Origin: a virus
Length of the DNA: 33,461 nt
Reading direction: 5' to 3' (one strand)
IMG/VR virus record: IMGVR_UViG_3300010354_000312
Location: 1-33,461 of that record
Below, in pieces: positions 1 to 7,609 of the stretch. Positions within the stretch are counted from its first letter, which is position 1. Each line of letters begins with the position of its first letter. The notes beneath the pieces are model-generated. The model saw only the letters and a program-made list of their open reading frames with translations, had not been told where the DNA came from and did no database searches. The position numbers and the translations under genes are program-made.

Positions 1-346
1 CAGCAGTTAGTGTCCCGTTTGGTGCAGTGTCGGCATCTGCAACTCTTGTGGCATTGTAAATACTCCAAGGAGACGCAAAATCTTCGCTGGGAAACACCAA
101 ATTCGTCCTCTGCTCCTCAATCAGCAGCCCACGAGCAGCCAGCGTTACGGGGTCGTAGTCGAACCGCGCAACGTCGTTTGCCGCAGTGCTCAGAACTCCA
201 GCGCTGTTGAAGTACGTCGCGCTGCTTGCCCGCGTGAACGTAATGCGCGGATCCAGGCTGGAGACACCCACGAAGTTGAGCCTTAGCGTGGGCAAGCAGC
301 CACCGCTGGGCGCGCACAGCGCCATCGAAAGAGAGGACAGCTGCAT
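1..346 (-). CDS. head spike / tail fibre-type protein, C-terminus beyond left edge (partial)
   Basis: A minus-strand frame runs open from ATG 346 to the left edge, so the C-terminus lies outside the window. About 115 residues are visible. They include LDPRITFTRASSATYF (about residues 33-48), then FDYDPVTLAARGLLIEEQ and RTNLVFPSEDF. This chain is typical of the N-terminal attachment domain of phage head-spike and fibre proteins. The role is to decorate the virion and probably to contact the host surface. The start lies one base after the stop of the spike base protein gene (348-608), so translation is probably coupled. An internal ATG at 325 is the alternative start. No clear Shine-Dalgarno sequence precedes either. 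The family assignment comes from remembered motif similarity; the variable receptor-binding part is not visible. Confidence 0.75.
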   Translation of the reverse strand, partial: MQLSSLSMALCAPSGGCLPTLRLNFVGVSSLDPRITFTRASSATYFNSAGVLSTAANDVARFDYDPVTLAARGLLIEEQRTNLVFPSEDFASPWSIYNATRVADADTAPNGTLTA

Positions 347-347
347 A

Positions 348-608
348 TCAATACAACGCGACGATGGAGGAGGCGGTTGTGCTAGTGTTCCGGACACGGC
401 GCACGCGCACCGGCAAGATGGTGCCGCCAATTAGGCCAACAAACAGAACCGTTCCGCCGTCCTGCAGGTCAACGTTGACGTCGCCGGAGGCGCCGATGTA
501 GAGGCCACGGGCCAGCTGTGTCAGGTCGGTGTTGTCGTTGGGCGTGACAGCGGCGGCGTACTCGGCCGGCGATGCGCTGTTGCCTGTGAAGAATGTTGGC
601 GTTGGCAT
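348..608 (-). CDS. spike base protein (RCAP_Rcc01079-like family)
   Basis: The 86-residue product has the layout of small phage spike base proteins: an N-terminal A-V-T-P-N-D-N-T-D-L segment, then LARGLYIGASGDV, a V-L-F-V-G strand and LPVRVRRV near the C-terminus, ending IVALY. Such proteins are virion components thought to anchor the head spike or fibre. The neighbour immediately downstream carries a head-spike domain, which supports that role. A good ribosome site (AAAGGA, 8 bases before the ATG) precedes the start at 608. It is separated from the portal gene by a 12-base gap. The fold is probably all-beta. Confidence 0.7.
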   Translation of the reverse strand: MPTPTFFTGNSASPAEYAAAVTPNDNTDLTQLARGLYIGASGDVNVDLQDGGTVLFVGLIGGTILPVRVRRVRNTSTTASSIVALY

Positions 609-620
609 GCTGTGTGTCCT

Positions 621-2294
621 TTATGCTGCTGGTGTGCTGTAGCCCTGCAGAGCACTCATCACGTCGGTGAGGCCCTGGGGGTTGATCTCGCTGGCAGTCT
701 TCGCGCTGGCCACCATCTGCGGTGCCTGGGCTGCCATCTGCATTGCTTGCTGCTGTTTGGCGCGCTGCTCTCGAGCCATGGCGACCTGGTCGTCGGGGAC
801 GATGATCTCGGGGTTGACGCCGAACATGTCGCCGTAGTCGTCGACCACCTGGTCGAAGTTGATCTTGTCCAGGATCTCTGGCTTGAGCTGGGCGATCTGT
901 CCCACCGTGCCCAGCAGTCGATCAACACCCTGAGCCGCCACAGCACGCTGTGCCTGGGCCAACACCGAGATGAACTCGACATCGAGCTCCATGCCTTGCA
1001 TAGCCGCGGGCGCCGGTGGCAGTACGTTGGCCCGCACCAGGTAGTCGAACGTGTTATCGATCAGCGGCTGCAGCAGTTCATTGTGCAAGCGCTCGAGCAC
1101 AGGTCCCAGCATCAGCAGCTTTTCCTCGTGGCGCTCGGCCACCTCGGTCGCCGTGATGCCTGAGCGCGTGTCGTTGGCCAGCATCAGGAACAGGTCGGCG
1201 TAGTACGTTGTCTTGATCCGCTCGCGCACGTCCTGGATGTCCATCAGCAAGTGCTGCAGGTTCAGGTTGACCTCGAACGCAGAGCGCACTGTCTGAGCCG
1301 GCCCGCTGTTGTCCACGTACATGACACCACCAGGCAGTCGCCCACGGGCGGCGTCCTTGTACGCAGTCGGCACCACGATCGGCGGGTTGGTCTGGTAGTC
1401 GATGCCCTGCGCCTTGCGCAGTTGCTGAAATTGCAGCTGCTTGACGTCACCGAGCGCATCCATGCCGGGGCTCGAGCCATAGGCATCGTTACCGCTCACG
1501 TTCCAGCGAGGGCAAAGTGCCGGGAAGCGCTTGAACCCTGACTCGCTCAGGTATTTGCCATCGCCGACCTGGCTGGGCTCGAAATACTTCGAGCTGAACC
1601 GCATGTTCTTGCCGTCGAGCTTGCCCTGGTCGCGGTCCGCGTTGGGCTCGATGATGTGGACGACCTCGACCCACTTGTCGTAGGAACCGCTGTCGTACAT
1701 CGCGCGGGTGGCCGGGGAGACGTTCTCCTTGCCAAACTGGCGCACCGCCTGCACGACCGTCATCTCGAAGTCGCGTACTAGGGTGTCGACCTGGCCCTTG
1801 TGATTCGTTGCCAATGCAAACGAGCCCACGGGCAGCGGGTAGTGGTGCAGGACGTTCTCGAAGTCGGGCAGCATGACGGTAACCGCGGTGCCAAAGAGGC
1901 CCAGGTCCTCGTAGACCGTGTGCAGGCTGCGGTAGGTGTTGCTGGCGCTGAACACCGAGCGCATCAGCTCGGTGACCTTGTTCAGCCAGATTTTGACGTC
2001 GCCCTGCTCCATCAGCGCCTTGTCGGACAAGGCCAGGCGGAACCAGGGGCGGGCCGGGCTTGTGACACCTGACATCAAGCCGGCAGCCAAAATGCGCAGC
2101 GACTGGGTCGCCGTGCTGTCGTAGATCAGGTTGTGTCGCTTCTCGCCGCGGTTGCGGTCCGTGATCAGGAAACGCCCAGCGCGGGGCTGCTGGTACTCAC
2201 TAAGCTCGCGCCAGTGAGTGAGCCAGGACGAGCGCTCGGACCATAGGCCCTGCTTGCGCTGCATGTCCTTCTGGATGGGCGTCTGCTCTGCCAT
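621..2294 (-). CDS. head-to-tail connector / portal protein (T7 gp8-like, PF12236 family)
   Basis: The 557-residue product matches phage head-to-tail connecting proteins. It has a long helical N-terminus with W-x-x-Y-Q-Q-P and the segment LAAGLMSGVTSPARPWF (about residues 87-103), which is diagnostic for this family. A DLGLFGTA motif lies near residue 130, and the C-terminal helical stretch is rich in Q, A and M. Portals form a dodecameric ring at one capsid vertex through which DNA is packaged and ejected. The length is usual for podoviral portals (about 500-560 residues). The ATG at 2294 overlaps the stop of the upstream small gene (TGATG), and the terminase genes precede it, the normal packaging-to-portal order. 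Confidence 0.93.
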   Translation of the reverse strand: MAEQTPIQKDMQRKQGLWSERSSWLTHWRELSEYQQPRAGRFLITDRNRGEKRHNLIYDSTATQSLRILAAGLMSGVTSPARPWFRLALSDKALMEQGDVKIWLNKVTELMRSVFSASNTYRSLHTVYEDLGLFGTAVTVMLPDFENVLHHYPLPVGSFALATNHKGQVDTLVRDFEMTVVQAVRQFGKENVSPATRAMYDSGSYDKWVEVVHIIEPNADRDQGKLDGKNMRFSSKYFEPSQVGDGKYLSESGFKRFPALCPRWNVSGNDAYGSSPGMDALGDVKQLQFQQLRKAQGIDYQTNPPIVVPTAYKDAARGRLPGGVMYVDNSGPAQTVRSAFEVNLNLQHLLMDIQDVRERIKTTYYADLFLMLANDTRSGITATEVAERHEEKLLMLGPVLERLHNELLQPLIDNTFDYLVRANVLPPAPAAMQGMELDVEFISVLAQAQRAVAAQGVDRLLGTVGQIAQLKPEILDKINFDQVVDDYGDMFGVNPEIIVPDDQVAMAREQRAKQQQAMQMAAQAPQMVASAKTASEINPQGLTDVMSALQGYSTPAA

Positions 2295-2488
2295 CAGCTG
2301 CCCAGCAACGTCACGCCGCCACCGCCCAGGTTGTTGGCTGCCACGCCTGAGGGCCCCGTCAGCAGCGTGCCACCAGCGCCGGCCATGTTGGCACGACGAC
2401 GGGCCGCAGCGTTCAGGCTGGAGTCAGCTGGTTTGCTCTCCTGAGGAGGGGGAGGAGGCGGAGGGATGTCGGGCGATGACATGCACAT
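2294..2488 (-). CDS. small proline-run protein between terminase and portal
   Basis: This 64-residue protein has a run of seven prolines near its N-terminus, a short basic segment (AAARRRANMAG) and a C-terminal part with GGTLLTGPSG and GGGGVTLLGS. Similar short proteins with a GTLLTGPSG-like tail are common between terL and the portal gene in podoviruses, but I know of no proven function. The stop overlaps the portal start by one base, so the two are probably translationally coupled. Start choice is uncertain: ATG 2488 or ATG 2482, neither with a strong ribosome site. It is probably disordered and may assist connector assembly or packaging; that role is inference from position. Confidence 0.7.
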   Translation of the reverse strand: MCMSSPDIPPPPPPPQESKPADSSLNAAARRRANMAGAGGTLLTGPSGVAANNLGGGGVTLLGS

Positions 2489-2549
2489 GTGGCGGCCTTG
2501 TGAGTGCTTTGGATCGCACTGTAGCCGTGCAGTTCTGCGCTATCCGCAC

Positions 2550-3863
2550 CTACTTGAACGGCTGATAGTCCAGCACGTCCTCGCGTGCCTGGGCGCTGCG
2601 GTACGCACCGAGCTGGCCCTGATCCTTCTGCACGGGGAATGCAAACGTCAGCGCCAGGGCATCGCCCAGATCGGGGGACGGCAGCCCACGTGCCTTGATG
2701 GCGTCCTTGCTTTCGAGACATATCTGATCGCTCGCGTTGAATCGATAGGTGGGCGCCGCCAGGTCCTGCTTGAGCGACACGTCGTTGGGGATCGAGCCGC
2801 CGGCCAGCACCCACTCGCGCATCTCGAACCACATCTCGGAGCGCTTGTTGATGTAGCGCAGCTTGGTGGGCTTGCCGCCGAAGTGCACACCGATCACGTC
2901 ATGCCCCAGCTGCCGGAGGCGATCGATTACGCCGGACCCATTGCCCTCGTCAATGAACACCGCGTCCGGGTTCCAGGTCTCGATCTCGTGGGCCACGTGA
3001 CTGGCCAGGGTCATGTTGTCGATGCCGCGGAAGACTCGAGGCTTCCAGGTTGCCAGGCCCTGGCGGGCAAAGATCACGCTGCGATCGTCGCCGAACCTGG
3101 CCGGGTCCACGCCCAGAATGCGAGGCGCAAAACTGAACATGTCATCGCGCAGCTGGCGCCGCACGGCTTCCTCGATGTCCGTCAGACTGAGCAGCTGGTC
3201 GTCGCCGGCCGCGCTGAAGTCACACAAGAACTCTCGAGCGAACGAGGTTTCAGGCAGCGAGGCGCGAAGCCGCTCCACCTCATCGGCATCGAGCGCGTCG
3301 GTGTCGTACACCGTGTAGAGCGCGCTGTGCCAGTCCGGCAGGCTCCTGGCGCGATAGAACAGGTCGCTGAAGAGGTTGACGCCGTTCGGTGTGCCGATGA
3401 ACAGGGCGAACCCTTTGCGGTCCGCCAGGGCCGGCTGCAGCACGTCCAGCCACACCTCGGGCTTGATCTGTGCCACCTCGTCGATGACGCAGCCATCGAG
3501 GCGCACGCCGCGCATTGCGTCCGGGTTGTCGGCGCCGTAGATCCTGATCATCGAGCCGTTGGTCGTGAACCGGACCCAGAGCTCAGACTCGTTGACCTCG
3601 ACCAGGCCGTGCTGCAGCAAGGGGCTCACCTTCTGCTTGAGCCGGGTCCAGGCGATCGCCTTGGCCTGCTTCAGCAGTGGTGCGACGTAGAAGAACAGCC
3701 CCAAGTCCTTGCTGAACCGCAGCGCCTGGTCGAGCAGCTCGGCCAGCGCCATTTCGGTCTTGCCGGCCCGTCGGTGCAGCGCCAGCACCGTGAAGCGCTT
3801 GCGGTCCAGGTGGCATTGTTTCTGCCAGGGTCGAGGCCTGTAGCCCAGGTCAATGACCGTCAT
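2550..3863 (-). CDS. terL: terminase large subunit (DNA packaging ATPase-nuclease)
   Basis: The 437-residue product shows a complete packaging motor. The Walker A motif is HRRAGKT (residues 30-36), with the usual P-W-Q-K-Q adenine motif just before it (12-16). The Walker B motif is GCVIDEVAQ, and FIGTPNG is the coupling motif. The RNase H-like nuclease half has GVDPARFGDD, VFIDEGNGSG and SPDLGDALAL, which hold the expected metal-binding acidic residues. The ATPase translocates DNA into the prohead and the nuclease cuts it at headful or cohesive sites. The ATG at 3863 overlaps the stop of the small subunit gene as ATGA. The length is typical. I see no truncation. Confidence 0.96.
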   Translation of the reverse strand: MTVIDLGYRPRPWQKQCHLDRKRFTVLALHRRAGKTEMALAELLDQALRFSKDLGLFFYVAPLLKQAKAIAWTRLKQKVSPLLQHGLVEVNESELWVRFTTNGSMIRIYGADNPDAMRGVRLDGCVIDEVAQIKPEVWLDVLQPALADRKGFALFIGTPNGVNLFSDLFYRARSLPDWHSALYTVYDTDALDADEVERLRASLPETSFAREFLCDFSAAGDDQLLSLTDIEEAVRRQLRDDMFSFAPRILGVDPARFGDDRSVIFARQGLATWKPRVFRGIDNMTLASHVAHEIETWNPDAVFIDEGNGSGVIDRLRQLGHDVIGVHFGGKPTKLRYINKRSEMWFEMREWVLAGGSIPNDVSLKQDLAAPTYRFNASDQICLESKDAIKARGLPSPDLGDALALTFAFPVQKDQGQLGAYRSAQAREDVLDYQPFK

Positions 3864-4288
3864 GCCAAGTCGGAGTTGTCGTCCGCCCGCGGCACGCCGG
3901 TGGCAATGATGACCTGCGCCGCAGGCAACGCCGAACCATCCGCACCCGTGAGCTCCTTGCGCTCGGCATACACCGTCTTGCGTCGGCCCTTGAGCACAAG
4001 AGCCAGCAAAGCGTCGCTGTAGACGCGTTCGCTACCCACCAGGCTACCCTGGTGCCAGACACCCTTTTCTGTGCCCTCCACGGCCCTTCTGAAGGCTTCC
4101 TGCTCGGCTTTGTCGATGCCCTCCTCCATCGCATCGTCCCAGGAGCTGGCAAATGCCACATCCACCTCGCGAGCTCGATAGGCTGTCGAACGTTCAATGC
4201 CCACGGCGCCGCAAGCACGCGAGACAACCGGCACCTCGCGCAGCGAAGCCAGAAAGGCGGGTTTCCAGTTGAAGGGGTGATGGGCCAT
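3860..4288 (-). CDS. terS: terminase small subunit-like DNA-binding protein
   Basis: The product (142 residues from ATG 4288) has an N-terminal helix-turn-helix-like region (FLASLREVPVVSRACGAVGI followed by ERSTAYRAR) and a helical middle with a charged stretch. The C-terminal part carries VLKGRRKTVYAER, often seen in phage small terminases. It should recognise the packaging site and load the large subunit. ATG 4288 is preferred because GGAAGA lies 7 bases upstream; ATG 4303 is a possible longer start. The stop overlaps the terL start (ATGA), which supports the assignment. The protein is recognised by context plus HTH, so the precise family is less certain than for TerL. Confidence 0.82.
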   Translation of the reverse strand: MAHHPFNWKPAFLASLREVPVVSRACGAVGIERSTAYRAREVDVAFASSWDDAMEEGIDKAEQEAFRRAVEGTEKGVWHQGSLVGSERVYSDALLALVLKGRRKTVYAERKELTGADGSALPAAQVIIATGVPRADDNSDLA

Positions 4289-4308
4289 GAGTCGATCTTC
4301 CATGTTTA

Positions 4309-4557
4309 TCAATCTGCTATCCGCACCTTGAACGATGCCGGAGTCTGTGCGCGGATTCGGCACTTGACGATGTCGCGCACGGTCGACTTGCTGATCCCGC
4401 CAGGGATGTCGTCGAACTTTTCAGCGATCTGCCGGTAGCTCAATCCCAACTCTCTGAGCTCCAGGATCTGGTCGATGTCTGCATCGGTAAGTTTTGCGCG
4501 ATGGTGTGTTTCGCCGACTCGACAGCCCCGATCGTTGAACGCCAGTGTCCGTTTCAT
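4309..4557 (-). CDS. small helix-turn-helix protein upstream of terminase
   Basis: From ATG 4557 the product has 82 residues. KLTDADIDQILELRELGLSY followed by RQIAEKFDDI forms a clear helix-turn-helix of the homeodomain/resolvase type, and a basic C-terminus follows. A strong ribosome site (AGGTGGGA) precedes ATG 4557. A longer GTG start at 4608 has no such site and is not preferred. The gene ends only 20 bases before the small terminase start. Similar HTH proteins with RVGETHHRAKLT-like N-termini occur in many phages, where they may be transcription regulators or packaging-site binders. Function is not established. The adjacent GTTGC palindromes at 4624-4740 are a plausible binding target, by inference only. 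Confidence 0.78.
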   Translation of the reverse strand: MKRTLAFNDRGCRVGETHHRAKLTDADIDQILELRELGLSYRQIAEKFDDIPGGISKSTVRDIVKCRIRAQTPASFKVRIAD

Positions 4558-4623
4558 CTCGCAATCCCACCTTTCCAGGCTTTCTGCAAAATTCTGCACA
4601 ATCACCACGTTTTACCCCCCGCT

Positions 4624-4740
4624 TCACTGCAACGTGCAACGTCCCCCATAGGGTGACGTTGCGTTGCGTTGCAGTTTTTGAAGCTGCGCAACACTGCAAC
4701 ACGGTGCAACGTTGCAGTCGCGTTGCAGTGTTGCAGTGTC
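4624..4740. repeat. nested GTTGC/GCAAC palindromes (possible origin or packaging site)
   Basis: About eleven GTTGC or GCAAC pentamers lie within 117 bases. Two large inverted repeats are visible. In the first, ACTGCAAC 4626-4633 pairs with GTTGCAGT 4668-4675, enclosing GCAACGTC 4636-4643 and GACGTTGC 4655-4662. In the second, CACTGCAAC 4692-4700 pairs with GTTGCAGTG 4722-4730, enclosing the 12-base palindrome TGCAACGTTGCA at 4705-4716. A further GTTGCAGTG follows at 4730-4738. The block fills the gap between the primase-helicase and the HTH/terminase genes. No T-run follows on either strand, so a simple terminator is unlikely. Confidence 0.8.
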
Positions 4741-4761
4741 TGTATGCAAATTTCTGCACGT

Positions 4762-6744
4762 TCAGCACACAGAAATGCAGCCATCTTCACCAATCCAATA
4801 GGGTGCTTCGTCCCCATTGCAAAGCGCATCAAGAGCCCTTCTGACCCTTTGCTTACGTGAATCTCGCTTGCCCTCGGCTGGTGCATCCATCCGTTTGACC
4901 GACTCCGCGATGACCGGACCGACCTCGATGCCACTGGTCTGCGCAACCGCAAACTCCTGGATCACCGCGTTGACCACCGCCTCCACCGGCCCCAGCTTTT
5001 TGCTAGCCACGCCTGGCACTGGAACAGCGGCCTCGATCACCACGCAGCTCGTGATGGGGTCGAGGTCCTCATCGATGCCAATCTCCACCACCTCAAGATC
5101 AAAGCCCCAGACCTGGCCGTCCTCGCCGTCCTTGCTCTTGGTGAGCTTGAGTGAGCGGCCTGTGGCCTCGCGCACCACCTCGAGCTCTGCATCAGCGGCA
5201 GCACGCAGGCCCGACCAGCCCCGGGCGCCCTTGCTGGCATCCTTGCCCGCGTGGTGAATCAAAATGATCATCGCGCCCGTCACTTCGTGGATGCGCTTGC
5301 AGTGCGTGAGCGCCTTGCCCACGTCCTCGCCAGCGTTCTCGTTCGCCCCTGGCATGACCTGGGCAAATGTGTCGACGATGATCAGGTCCGCCCCGCCCCA
5401 GGCCTTCACTGACCTGGCCACGTCCACGGCGTCCTGCTTCTCCATCATGTTGGGCGCGGCGTGGATCACACCGATGTCGACCGTCGAGAGATCGACACTG
5501 TTCTGCTTGGCATAGGCCACCAGGCGCTTGCGGAAGCCACCCGCGCCCTCGGCAGCAATGTAGGCCACCCTGCCCTTGCGGACCTTGCAGCCACGCCAGG
5601 GCACACCGCGAGCGATCGCTGCGGCCATGTCGAGCGCCATGAAGCTCTTGCCTGAACCGCTGGCGCCGTACATCACCACGAGCTCTGCCTGGGGCAGCAC
5701 ACCCTTGATCACCCAGGTTGGCGGCGCAACAGAAGCAAACTCGTGCGCAGGCATGACCTGGAACCGCAGCGACTCGGGGGTGTCCACGTTCTGGACATCC
5801 TCGACCAGGGTCTCAAACTCGTCGGCCGAGGCCGGCGCGTTGAGCGTGATGCGCCCGCCGTGCAGATTGGCCAGGCGCACCAGGCTGCGGCCAGTAACCT
5901 GGGCCCCGCCACCCTTGCCGAACGATCTCCAGCGCTCCTCGACATACTCGCGGCTGCTGTACTTGCCCGAGCGCTGGCTCCACTCATCCCAGACCTCGAG
6001 GCCATCGCCCCGGGTTTCGCAGTGGATGGCCATGCCCACCTGCAGCCAGTCGTCGTAATGCAGATCGCTCGGCAGTGCGTCGAGGCATTCCTGGATCTTG
6101 GCTCCTGTCAGGCCTGCAGGCTCACCCGATGAGCCCGTCTCGAGGGGCTCTCGCTCTCGAGCGAAACGCGACTTGTGCAGTGCGTAGACCTCATCGCTGA
6201 GAACAGCGATCGCATCGTCGTTTCCCAGGAGCTCAGTGATGTCGAGGGTATTCCCTGTAAACGTCACGAATCCGCGGGTGCTGAAGACCTCCATGCCGAA
6301 GTCTTCACCGCGGATGCTCTTACCGTTGCCAAGGTCGCCCTTGAAGAAGACGCGGATGCCCTGGCCGCTGGGGCTGAACTCGGCGTAGGTGTTCTCGAGC
6401 AGCGCCTCGACCTCGGGGTGGATCTTGCCGGCAGTGATGCAGTTGTCGAAATCGAGAGCGCAGATGCCCCACTTCTGCAGGGCTGCGAAGCCCACGCCGT
6501 CGAACCCTCGGCGGGCTGCCGCGGCTTTGGCCGCGTCGAACGTGACCAGGTTGCTGATGTCGGCCGGCCCGCCTTGCTCGCCGTGGCGCTTGCCACCAGT
6601 CGCGTAGTACGGGACCTTGCGGGGCTTGCCGCCACCAGGCACTGCCTCGAAGCGCCAGATGACCCAGGCCTGGAGATCACGGATTGCGGAGGGTGCCTCG
6701 ACGTTGCGCAAGTGAGGGGTGATGTGTTGCACGGTGCTCCCCAT
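4762..6744 (-). CDS. PrimPol-PriCT_2-AAA helicase (phage replicative primase-helicase)
   Basis: The 660-residue product has three recognisable parts. Residues 20-190 resemble a primase-polymerase domain, with ALDFDN (about 96-101), FSPSGQGIRVFFKG and MEVFSTRGFVTFTGN. Residues 215-290 match a PriCT_2 linker (ECLDALPSDLHYDDWLQVGM). Residues 340-560 are a RepA-like AAA_25 ATPase, with Walker A GASGSGKS (360-367), Walker B LIIVDT (454-459) and a following IHHAGKD. Such proteins prime and unwind DNA at phage forks. The ATG at 6744 overlaps the previous stop (TGATG) with GGAAG 6 bases upstream; GTG 6747 is a less likely start. The polymerase partner is encoded far away on the plus strand (12187-14277). 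Confidence 0.9.
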   Translation of the reverse strand: MGSTVQHITPHLRNVEAPSAIRDLQAWVIWRFEAVPGGGKPRKVPYYATGGKRHGEQGGPADISNLVTFDAAKAAAARRGFDGVGFAALQKWGICALDFDNCITAGKIHPEVEALLENTYAEFSPSGQGIRVFFKGDLGNGKSIRGEDFGMEVFSTRGFVTFTGNTLDITELLGNDDAIAVLSDEVYALHKSRFAREREPLETGSSGEPAGLTGAKIQECLDALPSDLHYDDWLQVGMAIHCETRGDGLEVWDEWSQRSGKYSSREYVEERWRSFGKGGGAQVTGRSLVRLANLHGGRITLNAPASADEFETLVEDVQNVDTPESLRFQVMPAHEFASVAPPTWVIKGVLPQAELVVMYGASGSGKSFMALDMAAAIARGVPWRGCKVRKGRVAYIAAEGAGGFRKRLVAYAKQNSVDLSTVDIGVIHAAPNMMEKQDAVDVARSVKAWGGADLIIVDTFAQVMPGANENAGEDVGKALTHCKRIHEVTGAMIILIHHAGKDASKGARGWSGLRAAADAELEVVREATGRSLKLTKSKDGEDGQVWGFDLEVVEIGIDEDLDPITSCVVIEAAVPVPGVASKKLGPVEAVVNAVIQEFAVAQTSGIEVGPVIAESVKRMDAPAEGKRDSRKQRVRRALDALCNGDEAPYWIGEDGCISVC

Positions 6745-6974
6745 CACTGACTTCCAGTCAGGGGATCAATCCGTTCCTGGTTGCCACCCGGGCCAACAGG
6801 CCCCGAGATCCACTGTGCATCGACGATCTCACCGCGGATGCCCACCGGCGCGATGTTCACGCGCAGCGGCCCACGAATGACCCAAGCAATGATAGGTTCC
6901 CGGTGCAGGCCCCCGGCGGCGGACTTCCGAACTGCGTAGTACCCAGCCAGAGCTGGGATGACGTTCAGTGACAT
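6744..6974 (-). CDS. small hypothetical protein coupled to primase-helicase
   Basis: This is a 76-residue product that I do not recognise. It has a hydrophobic, aromatic N-terminus (IPALAGYYAVRK), then PIIAWVIRGPLRVN, then a C-terminus rich in G and P, and looks like a small beta-rich domain. It lies directly after a strong structured leader (6993-7080). Its stop overlaps the primase ATG, so it may act in the same replication step or serve as the translational entry to the primase gene. A second ATG at 6986 opens another frame over the same DNA (52 residues), but this frame is preferred because its stop makes the coupled junction. Confidence 0.6.
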   Translation of the reverse strand: MSLNVIPALAGYYAVRKSAAGGLHREPIIAWVIRGPLRVNIAPVGIRGEIVDAQWISGPVGPGGNQERIDPLTGSQ

Positions 6975-6992
6975 TTTCGGCTTTCATAAAAG

Positions 6993-7080
6993 AAGCCCTG
7001 GAGAGAACCCCGGTTGTCACACCCCGGGCTGCACCCGGTTGGGGCCCTCTCCAGGGCTTGCAGATTGACGGTGTGACAAC
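6993..7080 (-). promoter_or_regulatory. interleaved inverted repeats: pseudoknot or attenuator leader
   Basis: Two perfect inverted repeats interlock. GTTGTCACACC at 7013-7023 is complementary to GGTGTGACAAC at 7070-7080 (11 bp). AAGCCCTGGAGAG at 6993-7005 is complementary to CTCTCCAGGGCTT at 7047-7059 (13 bp). The longer stem can extend through two G-U pairs and four G-C pairs. On the minus-strand transcript the order is stem A 5', stem B 5', stem A 3', stem B 3', the order of an H-type pseudoknot. Stem B is followed by CTTCTTTT, so it could be a terminator with stem A as competitor. The first codon of the next gene is about 19 bases beyond stem B. Confidence 0.75.
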
Positions 7081-7110
7081 TTGACTTTAGCAGAATGCAA
7101 AGTCTTGTAG

Positions 7111-7335
7111 TTAAAAAGAACGGCCCTTCTGTTCTGCAATCAGAGCCTCTTTTTGCTTGTTGCGCTTGGGCAAAGGAAGCCACGCAACATAGAACCCATC
7201 ATCGGACCAAGGGCCCGTTGTGTGAATGCCACCGATCGTGAGCAGCTGGACCTTGGCGCCAGCGCTGGGCCGAGGGTCACCTGCCGCGGGGTAGAAGTAT
7301 TCGGCCATGCCGGCCTGGTATTTAATCTCGCCCAT
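7111..7335 (-). CDS. small hypothetical early protein
   Basis: The product has 74 residues from ATG 7335. It has an N-terminal MGEIKYQAGMAEYFYPA, a central VQLLTIGGIHTTGPWSDDG and a C-terminus with AWLPLPKRNKQKE. The W-x-P-L-P-K ending resembles small phage proteins of unknown function. No catalytic motif is visible. The start overlaps the stop of the previous gene (TGATG), making it the fourth gene of a chain beginning with the Cro-like regulator. It is probably expressed early with that regulator. Confidence 0.65.
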   Translation of the reverse strand: MGEIKYQAGMAEYFYPAAGDPRPSAGAKVQLLTIGGIHTTGPWSDDGFYVAWLPLPKRNKQKEALIAEQKGRSF

Positions 7336-7511
7336 CAGACCTCGACGCAATGAACGCGCAGCCAGGCGGGACACAGCGACACCTCGCCACGCAGCCTGGC
7401 CAGCTCGGTGTAGTGGCCGATCCATGCGTCCTGCTCTCTGCCAACGAGGTAGAGAATGTTTCCGCTGGGAAGCATCAACCGCATGCCGACACGCAACCGA
7501 CGGACAATCAT
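7335..7511 (-). CDS. 58-residue hypothetical early protein
   Basis: From ATG 7511 the product has a basic start (MIVRRLRVGMRLML), a short hydrophobic strand pair (SGNILYLVGREQDAWIG) and a C-terminus ending HCVEV. It may form a small beta domain. The start overlaps the stop of the 33-residue gene upstream (ATGA) and its own stop overlaps the next start. It is supported only by this tight coupling and by being open; no family is recognised. The long in-frame extension upstream to 7898 reads antisense-like, low-complexity sequence and is not used. Confidence 0.55.
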   Translation of the reverse strand: MIVRRLRVGMRLMLPSGNILYLVGREQDAWIGHYTELARLRGEVSLCPAWLRVHCVEV

Positions 7512-7609
7512 TCGTCGCGATACCGCCCGTTCGCCTGCATCAGCGCGGCAATGAACATGCCCGCGCCCACACCCAGCCACAGCAAACAAAGCATCTCGAT
7601 CCAGCTCAT
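7508..7609 (-). CDS. 33-residue single-pass membrane peptide
   Basis: The frame from ATG 7609 encodes a tiny protein with a central hydrophobic helix (LCLLWLGVGAGMFIAAL) and a short charged tail (ANGRYRDE). The start overlaps the stop of the Cro-like gene as ATGA, and its stop overlaps the next ATG in the same way. It would sit in the inner membrane. Small membrane peptides of this type in phage early operons sometimes act in exclusion or host inhibition, but nothing here proves that. Confidence 0.55.
   Translation of the reverse strand: MSWIEMLCLLWLGVGAGMFIAALMQANGRYRDE

Noticed and set aside
2466-4022. 518-codon open frame on the plus strand opposite the large terminase
   Set aside because: It is antisense to a gene with complete ATPase and nuclease motifs; the product has no known motif and its composition is that expected from GC-rich complementary codons.
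6829-7020. Overlapping minus-strand frame starting at 6986 (MKAENVTERHPSSG)
   Set aside because: The alternative frame from 6974 makes the TGATG junction with the primase gene and has a more protein-like composition.
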